In this document: positions 49,380 through 61,090 of the stretch, piece by piece
Numbering within the stretch: position 1 is the stretch's first letter
Layout: every line of letters begins with the position of its first letter
NCBI GenBank assembly: GCA_024734555.1
Contig: JANPWX010000338.1
Location: 1,477,734-1,541,733, forward strand
DNA: 64,000 bases
Source: Trochalopteron elliotii
Lineage: Eukaryota > Chordata > Aves > Passeriformes > Leiothrichidae
Direction: 5' to 3'
Notes under the pieces: generated by a model
Database searches by the model: none
The model's input: the letters and a program-made list of their open reading frames with translations, nothing else
Told to the model about the DNA's origin: nothing
Made by a program: the position numbers and the translations under genes

Positions 49380-49692
49380 TTTTTGGTTAATTTTCCACCA
49401 AAACAGCCGTTTATTCAGGCCAACGGCGCCCAGCAGGAGAGCAGCCCGCAGCGCCGGAGATGTCGGGCTGACAGGGTCCCGAGCACAGCCCGGCGCTCAA
49501 TGCTTCCAAACCAGCCCCCGACGCGCCTCGGGCGCGCTTTTGTCTGCGGAAGAGAAGGCACGGAGCGCCCGGGCGCTGCCGCCACATCACCGCGCTCACG
49601 GGCTGCAGCCCAAAATAGCGGCCGCGCCGCCGCGCGCCCCGCATCCCGCCGGGCAGCGAACGGGAGGACGCGCCCGTGGCTACCTGTTCTCC

Positions 49693-50054
49693 NNNNNNNN
49701 NNNNNNNNNNNNNNNNNNNNNNNNNNNNNNNNNNNNNNNNNNNNNNNNNNNNNNNNNNNNNNNNNNNNNNNNNNNNNNNNNNNNNNNNNNNNNNNNNNNN
49801 NNNNNNNNNNNNNNNNNNNNNNNNNNNNNNNNNNNNNNNNNNNNNNNNNNNNNNNNNNNNNNNNNNNNNNNNNNNNNNNNNNNNNNNNNNNNNNNNNNNN
49901 NNNNNNNNNNNNNNNNNNNNNNNNNNNNNNNNNNNNNNNNNNNNNNNNNNNNNNNNNNNNNNNNNNNNNNNNNNNNNNNNNNNNNNNNNNNNNNNNNNNN
50001 NNNNNNNNNNNNNNNNNNNNNNNNNNNNNNNNNNNNNNNNNNNNNNNNNNNNNN
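49693..50054. other. Assembly gap (362 N)
   Basis: A run of N interrupts the GC-richest part of the window. The sequences on both sides are very CpG-dense (for example gccgcgccgccgcgcgcccc on the left), so this is probably a GC-related drop-out. The actual missing length may differ. The gap probably hides the core promoter and possibly part of a first exon. Confidence 0.98.
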
Positions 50055-50480
50055 CCCTGGGCGCGCTTCCCGCTCGGGAACTCCGCGGGGGCTCCTCGGC
50101 GGGGGGCAGGTGCGGGACGGGACGGGCCACGGAGGCGCCCCAGGACTCGTCCGCCTGGTCTCCGGAGGCTGTCAGGCGCTTCCTAGACCGAGCGCGGTCC
50201 CGCCCGGTCCGAACAGTGGTACGCCCGTCCCTCTTTCCGCCTAGCACAAGGGACCGGGGCACGGGACGGGCTTACCCCCTCCCGCCGACCTCTCGCCCCG
50301 CGAGTGCTCTGCGTTTTGGCAGTTCTGCCCGCAACCTCTGGATGTAGCTTTTCTTCCATCAGACTCTCAGCGCGGGCCCCCGCTTGTCACACCTTCAGTG
50401 CCGATGTGCCTCCTCTCTCCTTGACGGCTGCAGTGACTCTCCATGCCTTCTGCAGGTGTGTGGGTCCGACGGGGAGCGGA

Positions 50481-53400
50481 GCACGCAGTGAGAAATCTTA
50501 AGAATTCCTGCTAGGGAAGAAATCCTGAAAGAAGAAGAAAAGGTGTGATGATGCTCAGGTGGGCAACGGGCTCCAAGTTTTCCATCCCAGCAGTACTAGA
50601 ACTGACTGGGCCTTCACCGTCCTGTCAGCTGCTCTTCATCTCAGCTTAGAGGCTGCAAAGTCTTCAAGAGTTAAAACAGGCAAAAACACCCTCTATTCAG
50701 ATTTTTGACAGCTGTAATGAGTGCAAGGAAGAATTATGTAAACATTATTAAGTGTTAATAAACACATGTCAGCATTAGGCACTCTTGTGTAGAAATGTTG
50801 GTAAAAACCACGGTGAAAGCTTTATTCATAATGTCTTTTTAACTTTATGTAGCTGGTGTAATAGGCCCTGTGCATTGCTGTTGCCTCGACGGAAAATCAT
50901 TACCCAGTAATGGATGAGCCAGTTCGGAAGGAGTGCCACTGGGATACTGCACACTTTCATTCAAAGATGCTATGTATTAGAGGAAGTAGCAGGAGACCTG
51001 CCAACTTTCCCAATTTAATTATTAAACTGTCAGTTCCTGACTCCTTGTTTCAACTTCCTGAGGCAACATCTGGCTGTAATAACAAAAATAAATAAATAAA
51101 ATAAAATTTGATCATTCACTCAGCAGCATTCTCTTTGCAATGTCCTTTTTACAGCAACTTTTATGAAAAGCTCAATATGGGGGATCCAGACCCGGCTTCT
51201 CTCTGAACTACCCGAAAGCAAAGACAAGAGCAGTTTCAGCTGTGATCCTCTAGGCAAAGATATGCAGAAGGCTATATCATATACTTGAGCCTTTTTTCAA
51301 CGAGTCTGGTGGTGTTCGTTTTAATCTTCCTAATCCTTCTTTTATTCATAAGAACATCAGCGGGCTTTTTTCGCTGCATGAATCTGCATGATATGACTTC
51401 GGGAGATAAAAAAAAATCTTTTGCTAGCCAAGAATTTTTGCATTTTCATCAAACATTGCTTCAAAAGGGTAAAGTTGGTTGCAAGAAAAAAAAAACATAA
51501 AGGATATCAGATTTAAATGCTACCAAATGTGAGCAAAACACTGAAGAGAAGTTTTAAAATATCTGAGACTGTGTCTTCACGTGTTCTCTGGATCTGTTTC
51601 ATATGATGTGACAGCTTTAGCTCGTGATTCGTTAGTGCAGTGGCTTTTGGAACTGAATGCCTCTTTTTTTCATATCCTCACTCAAACACACGCACACGCT
51701 TACAAAAATATGTATCTATATATGTACACATGCACACGGAGAGACAAATACAGAGTGACTCAGCTCTGCATTCTACTTGCTTAATCAGTTTCAAATCTTC
51801 AGTACTGTTCCCTTGCCTTATCTAAAATGCCTAAGGCCACCTTTCCCACATTGCTTATTTCAGTGCTGGGCTACAGAGCCTTTGACAAAGCTGGGCCATC
51901 TACATTGCCTTCTGTGGGTCACCCTCTCCTAAAAGCCTTTCTGCAGGTCAGGGGGTCAGCCCTTGCATTAATCACATGGCAGCTTGGGATTCAGCACTCA
52001 CCCTACACACTAGTCCTAGGGAATCCTCAGAGATCTTTTTCCTGGTGGTCACTTGGAGCTAAGGAAGGAAATTGAGATCTGGAGACAGAGGTTGTGGAAG
52101 CCCAAACCGCAGCAGGATGGTATCAGGAATGCTGTGGGGTGACCACCATTGCCCATGTACTGCACAGTGATTTGGTCTGCCCCATGCCATGAACAGATAG
52201 GAATCGTACAACTCTGCTGGTAAGTACTAGTCAGGCAAGTATGGCAGCAGTGCCTAATTCAGTACCTCCAAGTACAACTCTTTCTCTAGTGCACCCTGAG
52301 AAAGCACTCCTGATTTTCTCCCTTCCATCAAGAAGTCAGGTAGACAGATGAGAAGAGTCTGAAGTCAATGTTACTGTCTTTTGGGCTTCTGGCAGATATT
52401 TAACATTAGGTCCTTGGTTTTCTTCCTCAGATGTTTCCTTCTTCACATAGCTTGGACGAACTTCTGGAGCATTTTATTGATGTCTTAGCTGCTGTCCACT
52501 GGAACCCCTCATAATTCCTTGCTTCCTAAGTCTTCCTTGGGTGCTTTTTCTTTTGTATCCCCCAGTTCAAGTAGCAGAAAATCTAACTATCCCGTTAAGT
52601 AGGGCAGCCTTTCTTAAATTGTCGAAAGAATTCTGGATAATCCTTTCATACCTGTCTCCCATCTTCAAGTGAAATGACTATGCCTCTTAAGTTGTCATAG
52701 GATGGAATTGAATACTTTATATAAATTCTATTCAAGATTCTCCTGTTTTCCCTACAGTTCATGACAGATCAGTCAGACTCTTCCTTTAGACTGTAAAGAA
52801 GAAAGAAAATAGAGAGAGGGGGGAGTGTTCAAAGTGGATTTTCTGATCAAATTCTATTGAACATTTTTTCTACTGTTTGCCAATTCCCATGCCTATGGCT
52901 CTGTATTATTTTTAGAAAAGCCACCTGGGGTTAAAAAAAAAAAAAAAAAAGAAACAAATCCTCAAAACAAAACGTTTCAAAATGCTCTGGACCCAAGAGC
53001 AATGTTCCCAAGACAGTAAAGACTATCCTGTGACCAGATGCAGCTTTGAAAACTTCTGTAGGAAGAAGAACTTTTACTATAGGAAGGAAAATTTGTACCT
53101 CTGCACGTTAACGAGTCTATCATATATTTCCCTACTTTTTGCTCAGGAGATCCTGTGACAGCTTCTGTACCGAATATTAATTCAGAAATAAAGAGGAAAC
53201 TATGCAAAAAATGAGCAAACCCTTCATGAAACGAAGGTCAAAGAACAGTTTAACACAGACAATTTCACAATCTGTTGGAGAAGGTCAATAGCATGATGGA
53301 TAAGACTACAGCAGATGCATTTGTATATTTACAAATGTGAAAGCAGAAATTAGGATCTTATTAAAAGTAGCAGCTGTTAATTGCCAGCCTCACATATAGA

Positions 53401-55315
53401 TACATGCTTGGAGAGACTGTTAATTAACTGACTGAAAAACTAGAGGAGTTTCAGCTCTGAGTTACTGCCATGGCCTTAAGAAGTTTGGTGAGAGACTCTG
53501 ATTCCCAGGTGGATCCCAAGCTGGATAATATTTGTTGCCTATATGGAGGCAATGATGTCTATCTGAAACAGAATTGCCTATGCATAAGGATATGTTGATC
53601 CACTCGGGTCAGCATCAGCAACTATGAAAACAAGCTGACATAAAGAGCCTCCCAGATATCTGTTTTCATATAGTCTGGAGACATCAGCTCATATAAAACT
53701 GCAAAATACTCGAGACTCAGAATTTAAAATTGCTTTCCTTAATGAAAAGCTTCCTTTACTGAAAAGAAGAAAAAATACCCTGCAGGATTTGAAACATCAG
53801 CCAGCAGACAAGAAATCCAAAATCCTACTAAGCTTGGGGCACACTTACATGAACGTTTGTTGCAACAGCCAGCACTTACCTAAGGACATGATAAGAATCC
53901 CAAGGTGTTAATAATAATAACAACTCAGTCCCTAGCAATATTCATAAGTTGTTTGGGTTTTTGTTGGGTTTTTTTTCTGCAAGATACTGGCAGGAAGGAA
54001 CATGGAGTCTGTGCACAGAATTTAGGGCATTAATTTTGTATCTGCCATGCTTACTAGGTAACAGAGATGATACTTTACCTTTAGAGATGAAAAATAAAGC
54101 TGTGGTGCACTTAGACCATCATGCAATAATAACTGATGGTGGCAGCTGAGATTATAGGAGCATCTGCAGCTACAAATACTCAGCTGGGACTACTTTAGGC
54201 TTCTGTGTATCATCTGGTCTTCTATTTTCTCCTTGGGAATTAAACTAAGCAACACATGGGTGCCATGATTTCTGAATGCTTGATAAAGGAAGTAAAAAAT
54301 AAAGCTAATGAAAAATTCAACCAGTGTAACTGATACTGTAAACTCCTTTACTGAGCTCGGTAATGACTTAACAAGGGCATGCATAAAAGACAAAGAGCAA
54401 AGGCGTTACAACAGCTAACCCATTTGTTACCTGAGAGTTCTCTTCAATGGTAATGAGAAGACTGGGAGAGATAATATGGGGCATTGTGTTTAAAGAACAG
54501 CTCTTCCAGGTTTTCCCAGGAATGGGTTGGCAGAGAGTATCAGGTTGCAAGTGTACTGATAAAACAATATGAAGAACATGGGAGGAGTATTTGGTGGGAG
54601 TAAAAAAAGGTTATAAAGATCTCTAAGGAATTAGGACATAAAGTTGCAGAAAGCAATGTCAATTTGTAAGAAATCATATTGCCTTGGCATATAATCTGTG
54701 ACAATAAACTGGAACGCTGATTACAGGGAAAAAGTATAGGGCAGAAAAATTGTTACAAATACGAGGTAAATTTAGAGATTTGGCTAAAGTACTTAGTGGA
54801 TTTAGCTAATAAGGAGAAACTCAACTTGGATGGAGAAAGAACAAAAATGTAAATTAAGGAAAGACAGAGGTCTAACTCATGCTGTTGTTTGTATTTCTGG
54901 ATTGGTTCTATATCCTTATGATAATGTGTAATCCCTCCAAGATTTCGGCTAGATTTTCTCTTTAGGGAAATTATGCATCTAGTAGCAGATCAGTGTTATT
55001 TGAAGGTCTGAAATTAACAGTGAACCCAAGTATTGGACTGTAGAAGTCAAGTATTTCAGTTTTGCAAAGGTCCTTACGGCTCATCACGGTCAATCACAGT
55101 ACAGGATTCACAGAGCACATGGATTACTGTGCCTGCTACTTCACAAAGCACCATCAGAAAGATCTTGTCAGAAGTAATGAGTAGAAACGAGTCTTGCTGC
55201 TAGTATGTAACAGCACAGTGAGTTTCAGGAGAGGATTTCGAGCCCGGCCACCAAGGGATGAAGGAGTGGGGACAGTTGCATGTATGCTAGTGAAACATCA
55301 CATCGTTGTTGGGTC
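50481..55315. other. AT-rich non-coding DNA right of the CpG island
   Basis: No gene is supported. Low-complexity DNA includes an (AAAT)-type tract at 51,081-51,107 and a run of 18 A at 52,933-52,950. A GC-richer patch at about 51,830-52,200 has an 82-codon plus frame without recognisable features. Confidence 0.55.
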
Positions 55316-55321
55316 CTGCAG

Positions 55322-55383
55322 GCTGCGTGTTCCGGCAGAGGAATCCGAATGGCTGCCATAAGTCAAGCCTTAGACATCTTCAG
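55322..55383 (+). CDS. Candidate small exon with GC-AG donor
   Basis: The plus strand shows an acceptor-like 'gggtcctgcag' (AG at 55,320-55,321), a 62-base open block, and then CAG|GCAAGT, the consensus form of the rare GC donor (GC at 55,384-55,385). The block has three CpGs (gcg, ccgg, ccga), which is unusual for the surrounding AT-rich DNA, and more lie just upstream (ttcgagcccggcc). In frame from the first base it reads A-A-C-S-G-R-G-I-R-M-A-A-I-S-Q-A-L-D-I-F. The internal ATG at 55,349 could be a start if this is a second exon of a plus-strand gene leaving the CpG island. The pyrimidine tract of the acceptor is weak and the protein is not recognised, so chance remains likely. Confidence 0.2.
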
Positions 55384-55385
55384 GC

Positions 55386-56010
55386 AAGTATGAGCTAGTG
55401 TCTGTCCTGCAAGTAATGGAAGGGATGTACTCTGTAAATCACATCAGCGATCCAAGCTTAGAGTTCTGATCACAGAAGAACAACAAATCTGTGTTACAAA
55501 AGTCCCTGTGTCATCTTTTTAAGTAATACCACTCAGCCCTCAACAATCCAATACTGTTCTGATAAAATTATTTTTGGATTCATGCTTCCTGAGATACTTT
55601 CCTATTTATCAAAAACTAGCAAAGACTTCTGCACCTGCACAGGTGCCAGACGCAAAAGAATTTTATGTCAGGGACCTGGGGTAATATTTCAAAAACCAGA
55701 CCAATATACAAGTCAAATGCTTTCAATAATAATAATAACAGTTACAATAGTGCAACCAAGTAGTGGAAGACTGAATCTAGAGGAGAACTTTAAAAAATTG
55801 AAGTTTTCAGCATAGCACATGCCCAACTACTGGGCCTGGCCCATAAGTTATGTACTCTCTATTGCTCTATAATTGTAGTCCATCTACACTGAGAATAACT
55901 ACAACATTCATAATCTTGGTAGATGATGGGCTTCCTGATTTTCTAGGAGTTTTTACAATATTTAAATTTTTGTTGCTGGTTAGAATTCTTGTAAAATTCA
56001 AGAGATAAAA
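55386..56010. other. AT-rich non-coding DNA
   Basis: Nothing is seen beyond short chance frames. Confidence 0.55.
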
Positions 56011-56013
56011 AGC

Positions 56014-56054
56014 TAATAATCACTGCAAGTAATAAAAGTAATAATCACTGCAAG
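56014..56054. repeat. Direct repeat, 16 bp at 25-bp spacing
   Basis: The sequence taataatcactgcaag occurs at 56,014-56,029 and again at 56,039-56,054, with aataaaagta-type filler between the two copies. This suggests a local 25-bp duplication that has partly diverged. Confidence 0.85.
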
Positions 56055-56081
56055 CAGTCACAGGGAGATATGTGTGCCTAC

Positions 56082-56117
56082 ATATATATATATATATATG
56101 TTATTATAATAATAATA
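56082..56117. repeat. (AT)n microsatellite followed by (TAA)n
   Basis: Nine AT dinucleotides (56,082-56,099) are followed by taataataat-type units. This is a short simple repeat and a likely site of length variation. Confidence 0.9.
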
Positions 56118-56119
56118 TT

Positions 56120-59100
56120 TATTTCTAACAGCACATGTAGAAGTTCTTGTTTGCGGTGTCTTAACATACTTCTCCCTGGCTCTATTTTCTGAATTCAGCC
56201 TCTAGGGCAGATATTCAGTCCTACAATCACTTCTGAAATGATATTTCTATAGTCTAAGTCCTAAGTAAATAGTGTGGAGTACACTATGGAAGGGTAGTTT
56301 TAGGTGACCTATTCTAATAGTTGCTTCTTACAGTCTTTTCCAAACTGGTTGCTTCATGGATGCATATATTGCACCTACCTTCCCCAGGACCTTACATATC
56401 AGCAACAAACATCTGATGTAATAGGAAATCAAGAGGGGCAATTGAACCCACATTCTATTGTTCTCCAATGTTATCTTGGACATGATGCAAGTGGGTAGCA
56501 TGGCTGAAGGAAAGATTAACAGGTACTCGACTGATAAAGATACCACAGGTCCATTGCTGCTGTAAGCTGTGGGTTCATTACAGGATCTGCTCCAGGTTTG
56601 TAAGCAATCCTGCAGACACTGCTGAGCTACAAGGCACAATTCATGGACTGAAACCTAGGATTCTGATCTCCTTTTGGAGAGGTGTCTGAGGATTAGGAAA
56701 GATACCCTAGGGCATCTCGTATTGTCACTCAACACCTACATCACAGCAAGCTTTTAGAGTCTCCAACTTGGAGTCAATTTTTACACAAAATATCTTGATG
56801 CATTCTGGCCTTTTTTTCCAGAGGATCATATTGAATCTTAAGTATTTCATTCTTTTCTCCTTATCTGGAAATAATTATCTCCAAAACAATGCAAACAAGT
56901 TAGCAAACAAACAAGAATACCACTAGAGTGTTTGTAATTGAGACCTTAGGCATAATTGTTTATCTGTGGAGGATAAACCACAGCTATTTATCTACGTTAA
57001 CCTTTGACTACTTTCTTAGTCACATGGAACAGCTTATTAAACAAGAAAGGGTGATGTATAGAGGTAACAGCTACTCTGAGGAGGTTTGCCAAATCACACT
57101 GTCACTGTTTCATTCAGCCCAATGAGGTCAGAGCCTTCTAATTAAATTCAGGGAGTTCAGCCTTCAGTCTGCACTCTCAATTGTCATAAACACGGTTGAT
57201 ATTTGTTATTGTTTATGCTGTAGTACTTTTTCCAGAGTGTTTGGGTTTTGTGGATATACAGGAAGAAACAGACTTATTGCTATGGGGATAATATGTGCCT
57301 TCCTAGCTCCGGAAAATATCCCTCTGACCACTAGACTTGGTAAGTGCTACTGAGTTTCATTCATTGCTCATATCTGACTGTAATTTGCTGTGGAGTGTTC
57401 TGCTATAGCTTTCTATAAGGACTAATATGAAAATTGCATTGAATCATATTCAGAAATGAAAATAAAGGGGGAAGTAATGGGCACCACCAGCTCCACAGGC
57501 TCAACTGGAAGAAGCACCCCACCTCTCCCAGCTGGCAGGCCCAGTGCAGTGAGAGCTCCCTCTTCCGTTGCAGATAATTTTCATCATCGGGCATGCCGTC
57601 ATTTTAGCCCCAACATCTGGTTACCTGCTAGATTTTGTCATTGCCCTACTTAACTTACATTTCCATTTTAAATTAACATTACTCTGTTCTGTTCTTTTAC
57701 GCTTGTTATTGTTTTCCTCCGTGCCATTCCTTGGGCTTTCCGTTGACTAACACAAAAATCAATACCTCTTCTACAGAAAAAAGTCTGAATAAGCTGACTA
57801 CAATAATACAATCATGAGGGCACAATTTTAAGTGAAAAAAAAAACCCAAAAAAAACCCCAACAAAACCAAACCAAAACAGGAATGTACAATATACTCAGA
57901 AAAGCCTTCTCAATGGCCAGTTCTAAGAAGGCATATTTGGCATTTATGATCTTGGTGAAAGTTAGTTTAAAATGTCATCAGTTTTGGTAGACATGGAATA
58001 TGCTTCTTGGAATAATTAATAATATGCAAGATTGTTTTTTAGTTAAGAAATTTATTTACTTCTTTCATCTCAATATGCTTAGAAGGTGAGTGTGAAACTT
58101 GTTAATCTGACAAGGTCCATGCACAAGAATGAATTTTTAACACTTGGCTTTCAAATACAATTTAAAAAAATTTCAATATGTACTATTTACATTGGACATT
58201 GTGTTACTATCTCCCAATAATCTGCCTCCTTCTGTGGTGTTATGTCCTTCTCCTTTTCCCCCAACTGACTGGTTCATCAACTTAAGTCTTTAGGGTGAGA
58301 AGAATCATTTGCTAAATGCTTTCACAGCCCATAGCACAGAAGGGTCCTGACCTAACTGGTCTTTGGCCTTAGAATATTTTATAGGAATTTGTTACTTATT
58401 ATTCTTGTTTATAATACATCATGGAAGATTTCCATTGTTCTCATGTTGTACTGAAGGTTGTTTTTTATTCCAGTTAAATATGTCTTGGTTGCTCTCAGAA
58501 TACCAGGTTTATGATACATCAGATTCTGCAATACGATCGTGACATAGATTACACAGTACGATGGTTGTGTTACAGTAAGACATGAGGAAATAGTGCAATA
58601 CTTTGAAGTCTTACAGTGACAGCGCAAATGACACACCATGATTTTGCTTTTGTTTGGACTCTGCTGGGTAGCAAATATCTGAAACAAAAATCCTGAGCTT
58701 GTCTACAGGCAGTTACAGTACTACTATCAGTGCATGCTCCTGTGTGTTTGCCTTCCTTCAACTCTGACCAAGGATGAGTGAGCACCATTTTGAATACAAA
58801 GGCACTTCAATTTTCATGCTTATTCAATCCTGGGCCTCTGCTGAGGCTACGCTAGTAAAAATGCCACATATAAAAATGGTTTTATGGTACATATTTGTCC
58901 TCAAAAAGTCCAGGGCAACAGTAACCAATGCAGCTGATGACAGAGCATACTTGTGTTTAAGAGAGTGAGAGAGTGTATGTATTTTCTGGAAGATTCAAAC
59001 AAAATAATGGGGACAGACACATTATTTGAATATTTGTCCTTTTCCGTTTGAAAATTCTGGACTGTGCAACCAGCAATTTCTCTGCCTTGCCACCACGTGT

Positions 59101-60130
59101 TTTAAGTCTAAGCAGCCACAAAATTCTCTGAGTACTCAGATGACCAAATTCCTTCCTGAGTGTAGGACTTCAAGTCAGCTCCACTGTCTTGTATTTTTAC
59201 AACCACCAATTAATGAAAAATGCTGTATTTTTCTTATATTAGTATTCTCGTCTCAATTTGATTTTGTTCTACACCAGTGAAAATGTCTTCAGAGTTTCTT
59301 ACATGTGATGTGCTGAGAAAAACAGTGGTAAGATTTCAGAAGTTTATATCCTAAATTTCCAGGCAGGGAGGCAGGCAATATAATAGTCAGGAGTCTTTCA
59401 GGAAAGAGATCTTGACCACACTGGATATTTAAGGTTTCATTGCATCTTAAAAAACAAAAAACTAAAAAGAACCCTTCCTCCTTTTCAAGATTCACATTTC
59501 AATTTACAACTATTAAAGTCAAATTTAGTTCAGTTTTCTCCACATATAAAGCTGGCAGGGCTGCATTATCCTTTTTGCCAGTTCTCCTTCCACATTAACT
59601 TTTTAATCCAGTGGCTATCGTCAATTAAATTTTTGAAAAGTCTCTAAGATGTAAGTTGTTAACAAGTTCTTTGAATTTCATGGCTAGATGGAGGACAGAG
59701 ACTTTGCTGTTGCTGCTGCTGAGAGAAGGAAAGTCTGTTCATGTGGGATTTGGTGTTTGGTAGCACACGGACCCACCACCTGACTAACCACTTAGCAACT
59801 GCCTGCCAGTCCTTGCAGACTTTTCTTCACCTGGAGGCAAAAATAAAGTGTAGAAGGGCGACACAGGAGGGAGCTGATGGTCCGGTGGATACATCAGGGA
59901 AGTTTTACAGGAGGTGAGTTAATGATCTGAAAAGAATAAGGGCAGTAAGATAAGGGAGAGTCAACTACGGACACAACAGCAGAGGGATTTATGAAAGAGG
60001 AAAGCCAGCCAGCAGAGGTGATTTTGGAGAAGATGTAGGACACTAGTTTATAGGAAGAAAAGCTGTCTTAGTACTGTTGTTACAACCTGCTTACTGTAAA
60101 TGTAATTGCTTGTAGACAATAGAAGACAAT
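56120..60130. other. AT-rich non-coding DNA
   Basis: No gene or repeat family is recognised. An A/C-rich low-complexity tract (aaaacccaaaaaaaacccc type) at 57,835-57,879 is of a kind common in bird genomes. Frames of 60-103 codons show no domains. Confidence 0.55.
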
Positions 60131-60135
60131 AATTG

Positions 60136-60170
60136 TAAATTACAAAATGTAGTGTATAAACTGTAATTTA
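60136..60170. repeat. Short inverted repeat in AT-rich DNA
   Basis: The arms taaattaca (60,136-60,144) and tgtaattta (60,162-60,170) are perfect reverse complements with a 17-base spacer, in a stretch where tgtaa/ttaca words recur. No function can be assigned. Confidence 0.6.
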
Positions 60171-60845
60171 TATATAATATGAGACAATATCCTCCCTGTT
60201 AACAGGCTTGAAGTTTAATGTCTTACTAGATTATCATGCCAATAACGAAGTTTTGTTATTTAAAAGAGACACATTATGGGAAGAACAATCATAGCAGCAG
60301 TATTCAAGTACTTATCCACTCTGCAGTTTTCCCATGTTTCCAAGCTGTTAGTTGTTTTAAAAGGAACTATAATTACATTAAATACTTCCCTGTGTTCAAA
60401 AACTGAAATTGCTTGGCTTTCCATAAGGTTATTAACCTGCAGTAAACATGGGTGAGGTGTTCAGTGTAAACACCATTGGAAAAGAATACAGCCTAGTCAA
60501 CACTATCTCATTAAAATGATGACCACACAGTACAAAATACTGAAAGCTATTTCTCTGTTATATGAACTATTGAAGAATATTCATTTACCCATAGCTCTAC
60601 ACCAATGATATAAATTTAGTTAGAGTACCTTGATTTTCCTTTCTCTAGCTCAAGATAAATACTTTTTCTCCTCAAAACTAACTAATTTTACCAGTGGGAC
60701 TAGATCCCTTTACCAATAACATGCTGGCAGCTCTAAGGAACAATACACTACATTCAGACCTAAGGGATCCTGTGTATACACAGTGCTGTCACAGAGGGAT
60801 ATCTGATTCTCAGTTCCTTCCACCCCATCTTGCTTGTTCATTTTT
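60171..60845. other. AT-rich non-coding DNA upstream of a CR1 copy
   Basis: No gene is seen. The plus-strand 123-codon frame that starts at 60,694 runs into the CR1 element and is not a gene. Confidence 0.55.
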
Positions 60846-60849
60846 TTAT

Positions 60850-61090
60850 CTAAGCAACATCATATTTAAGCTAGATATTAGAAAAAGATTCTTGATCTGG
60901 AGGGTGGTCAGGCACTTCCCTCCACAGGGAACAGGTCACAGCACCAAGCCTGACAGAGTTCAAGAAATGTTTGGACAACATTCCTGGGCACGTGGGGTGA
61001 CTCTTGGGGGCGTCCTGTGCAGGGCCAGGAGCTGGACTTCAATGATTCTTGTGGGTCCCTTCTAACTCAGGATATTCTGTGATTCTGTGA
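60850..61090 (+). mobile_element. CR1 LINE 3' fragment, sense orientation
   Basis: The block contains 'attagaaaaagattcttga', 'gagggtggtcaggcacttcc', 'agcctgacagagttcaaga', 'tgtttggacaaca', 'cgtcctgtgcagggccagga' and 'gggtcccttctaactcag', then two exact attctgtg octamers (61,074-61,081 and 61,082-61,089). These are the ordered hallmarks of a CR1 3' end with its octamer tail. The 5' boundary is approximate. It belongs to the same subfamily type as the antisense copy at 33,363-33,640, judged by the shared words, and is one of the better-preserved copies in the window. Confidence 0.94.

Larger units (their letters stand above)
48995..50480. promoter_or_regulatory. CpG island with promoter features
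   Basis: Between about 48,995 and 50,480 the DNA changes abruptly from AT-rich to GC-rich with dense CpG. This is the only such block in the window and is the usual signature of a vertebrate promoter. Visible motifs are two copies of ctgcgcag (49,233-49,240 and 49,293-49,300), similar to the core of NRF1 sites; a g-rich GC-box-like ggcggggggc at 50,098-50,107; a cccgccc at 50,199-50,205; and 'aaaatagcggc' at 49,612-49,622, one base from the YY1-type initiator aaaatggcggc. No TATA box is evident. CpG-island promoters are often bidirectional, and donor-like sites point outwards on both sides (49,020 on minus, 50,456 on plus). Long frames read through the gap here are artefacts of N. Confidence 0.88.

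Noticed and set aside
49320..50347. Open frames of 220-290 codons across the CpG island on both strands
   Set aside because: They are long only because the run of N is translated as unknown residues. The real sequence on either side gives short R/P/A-rich frames typical of GC-rich untranslated DNA.
59689..59782. Short plus-strand frame beginning M-E-D-R-D-F-A-V-A-A-A
   Set aside because: It is about 31 codons and ends at a stop without a donor. The alanines come from a gct/gctgctgct run.
60694..61065. 123-codon plus-strand frame
   Set aside because: Its second half lies inside the CR1 3' end, so it is repeat-derived.
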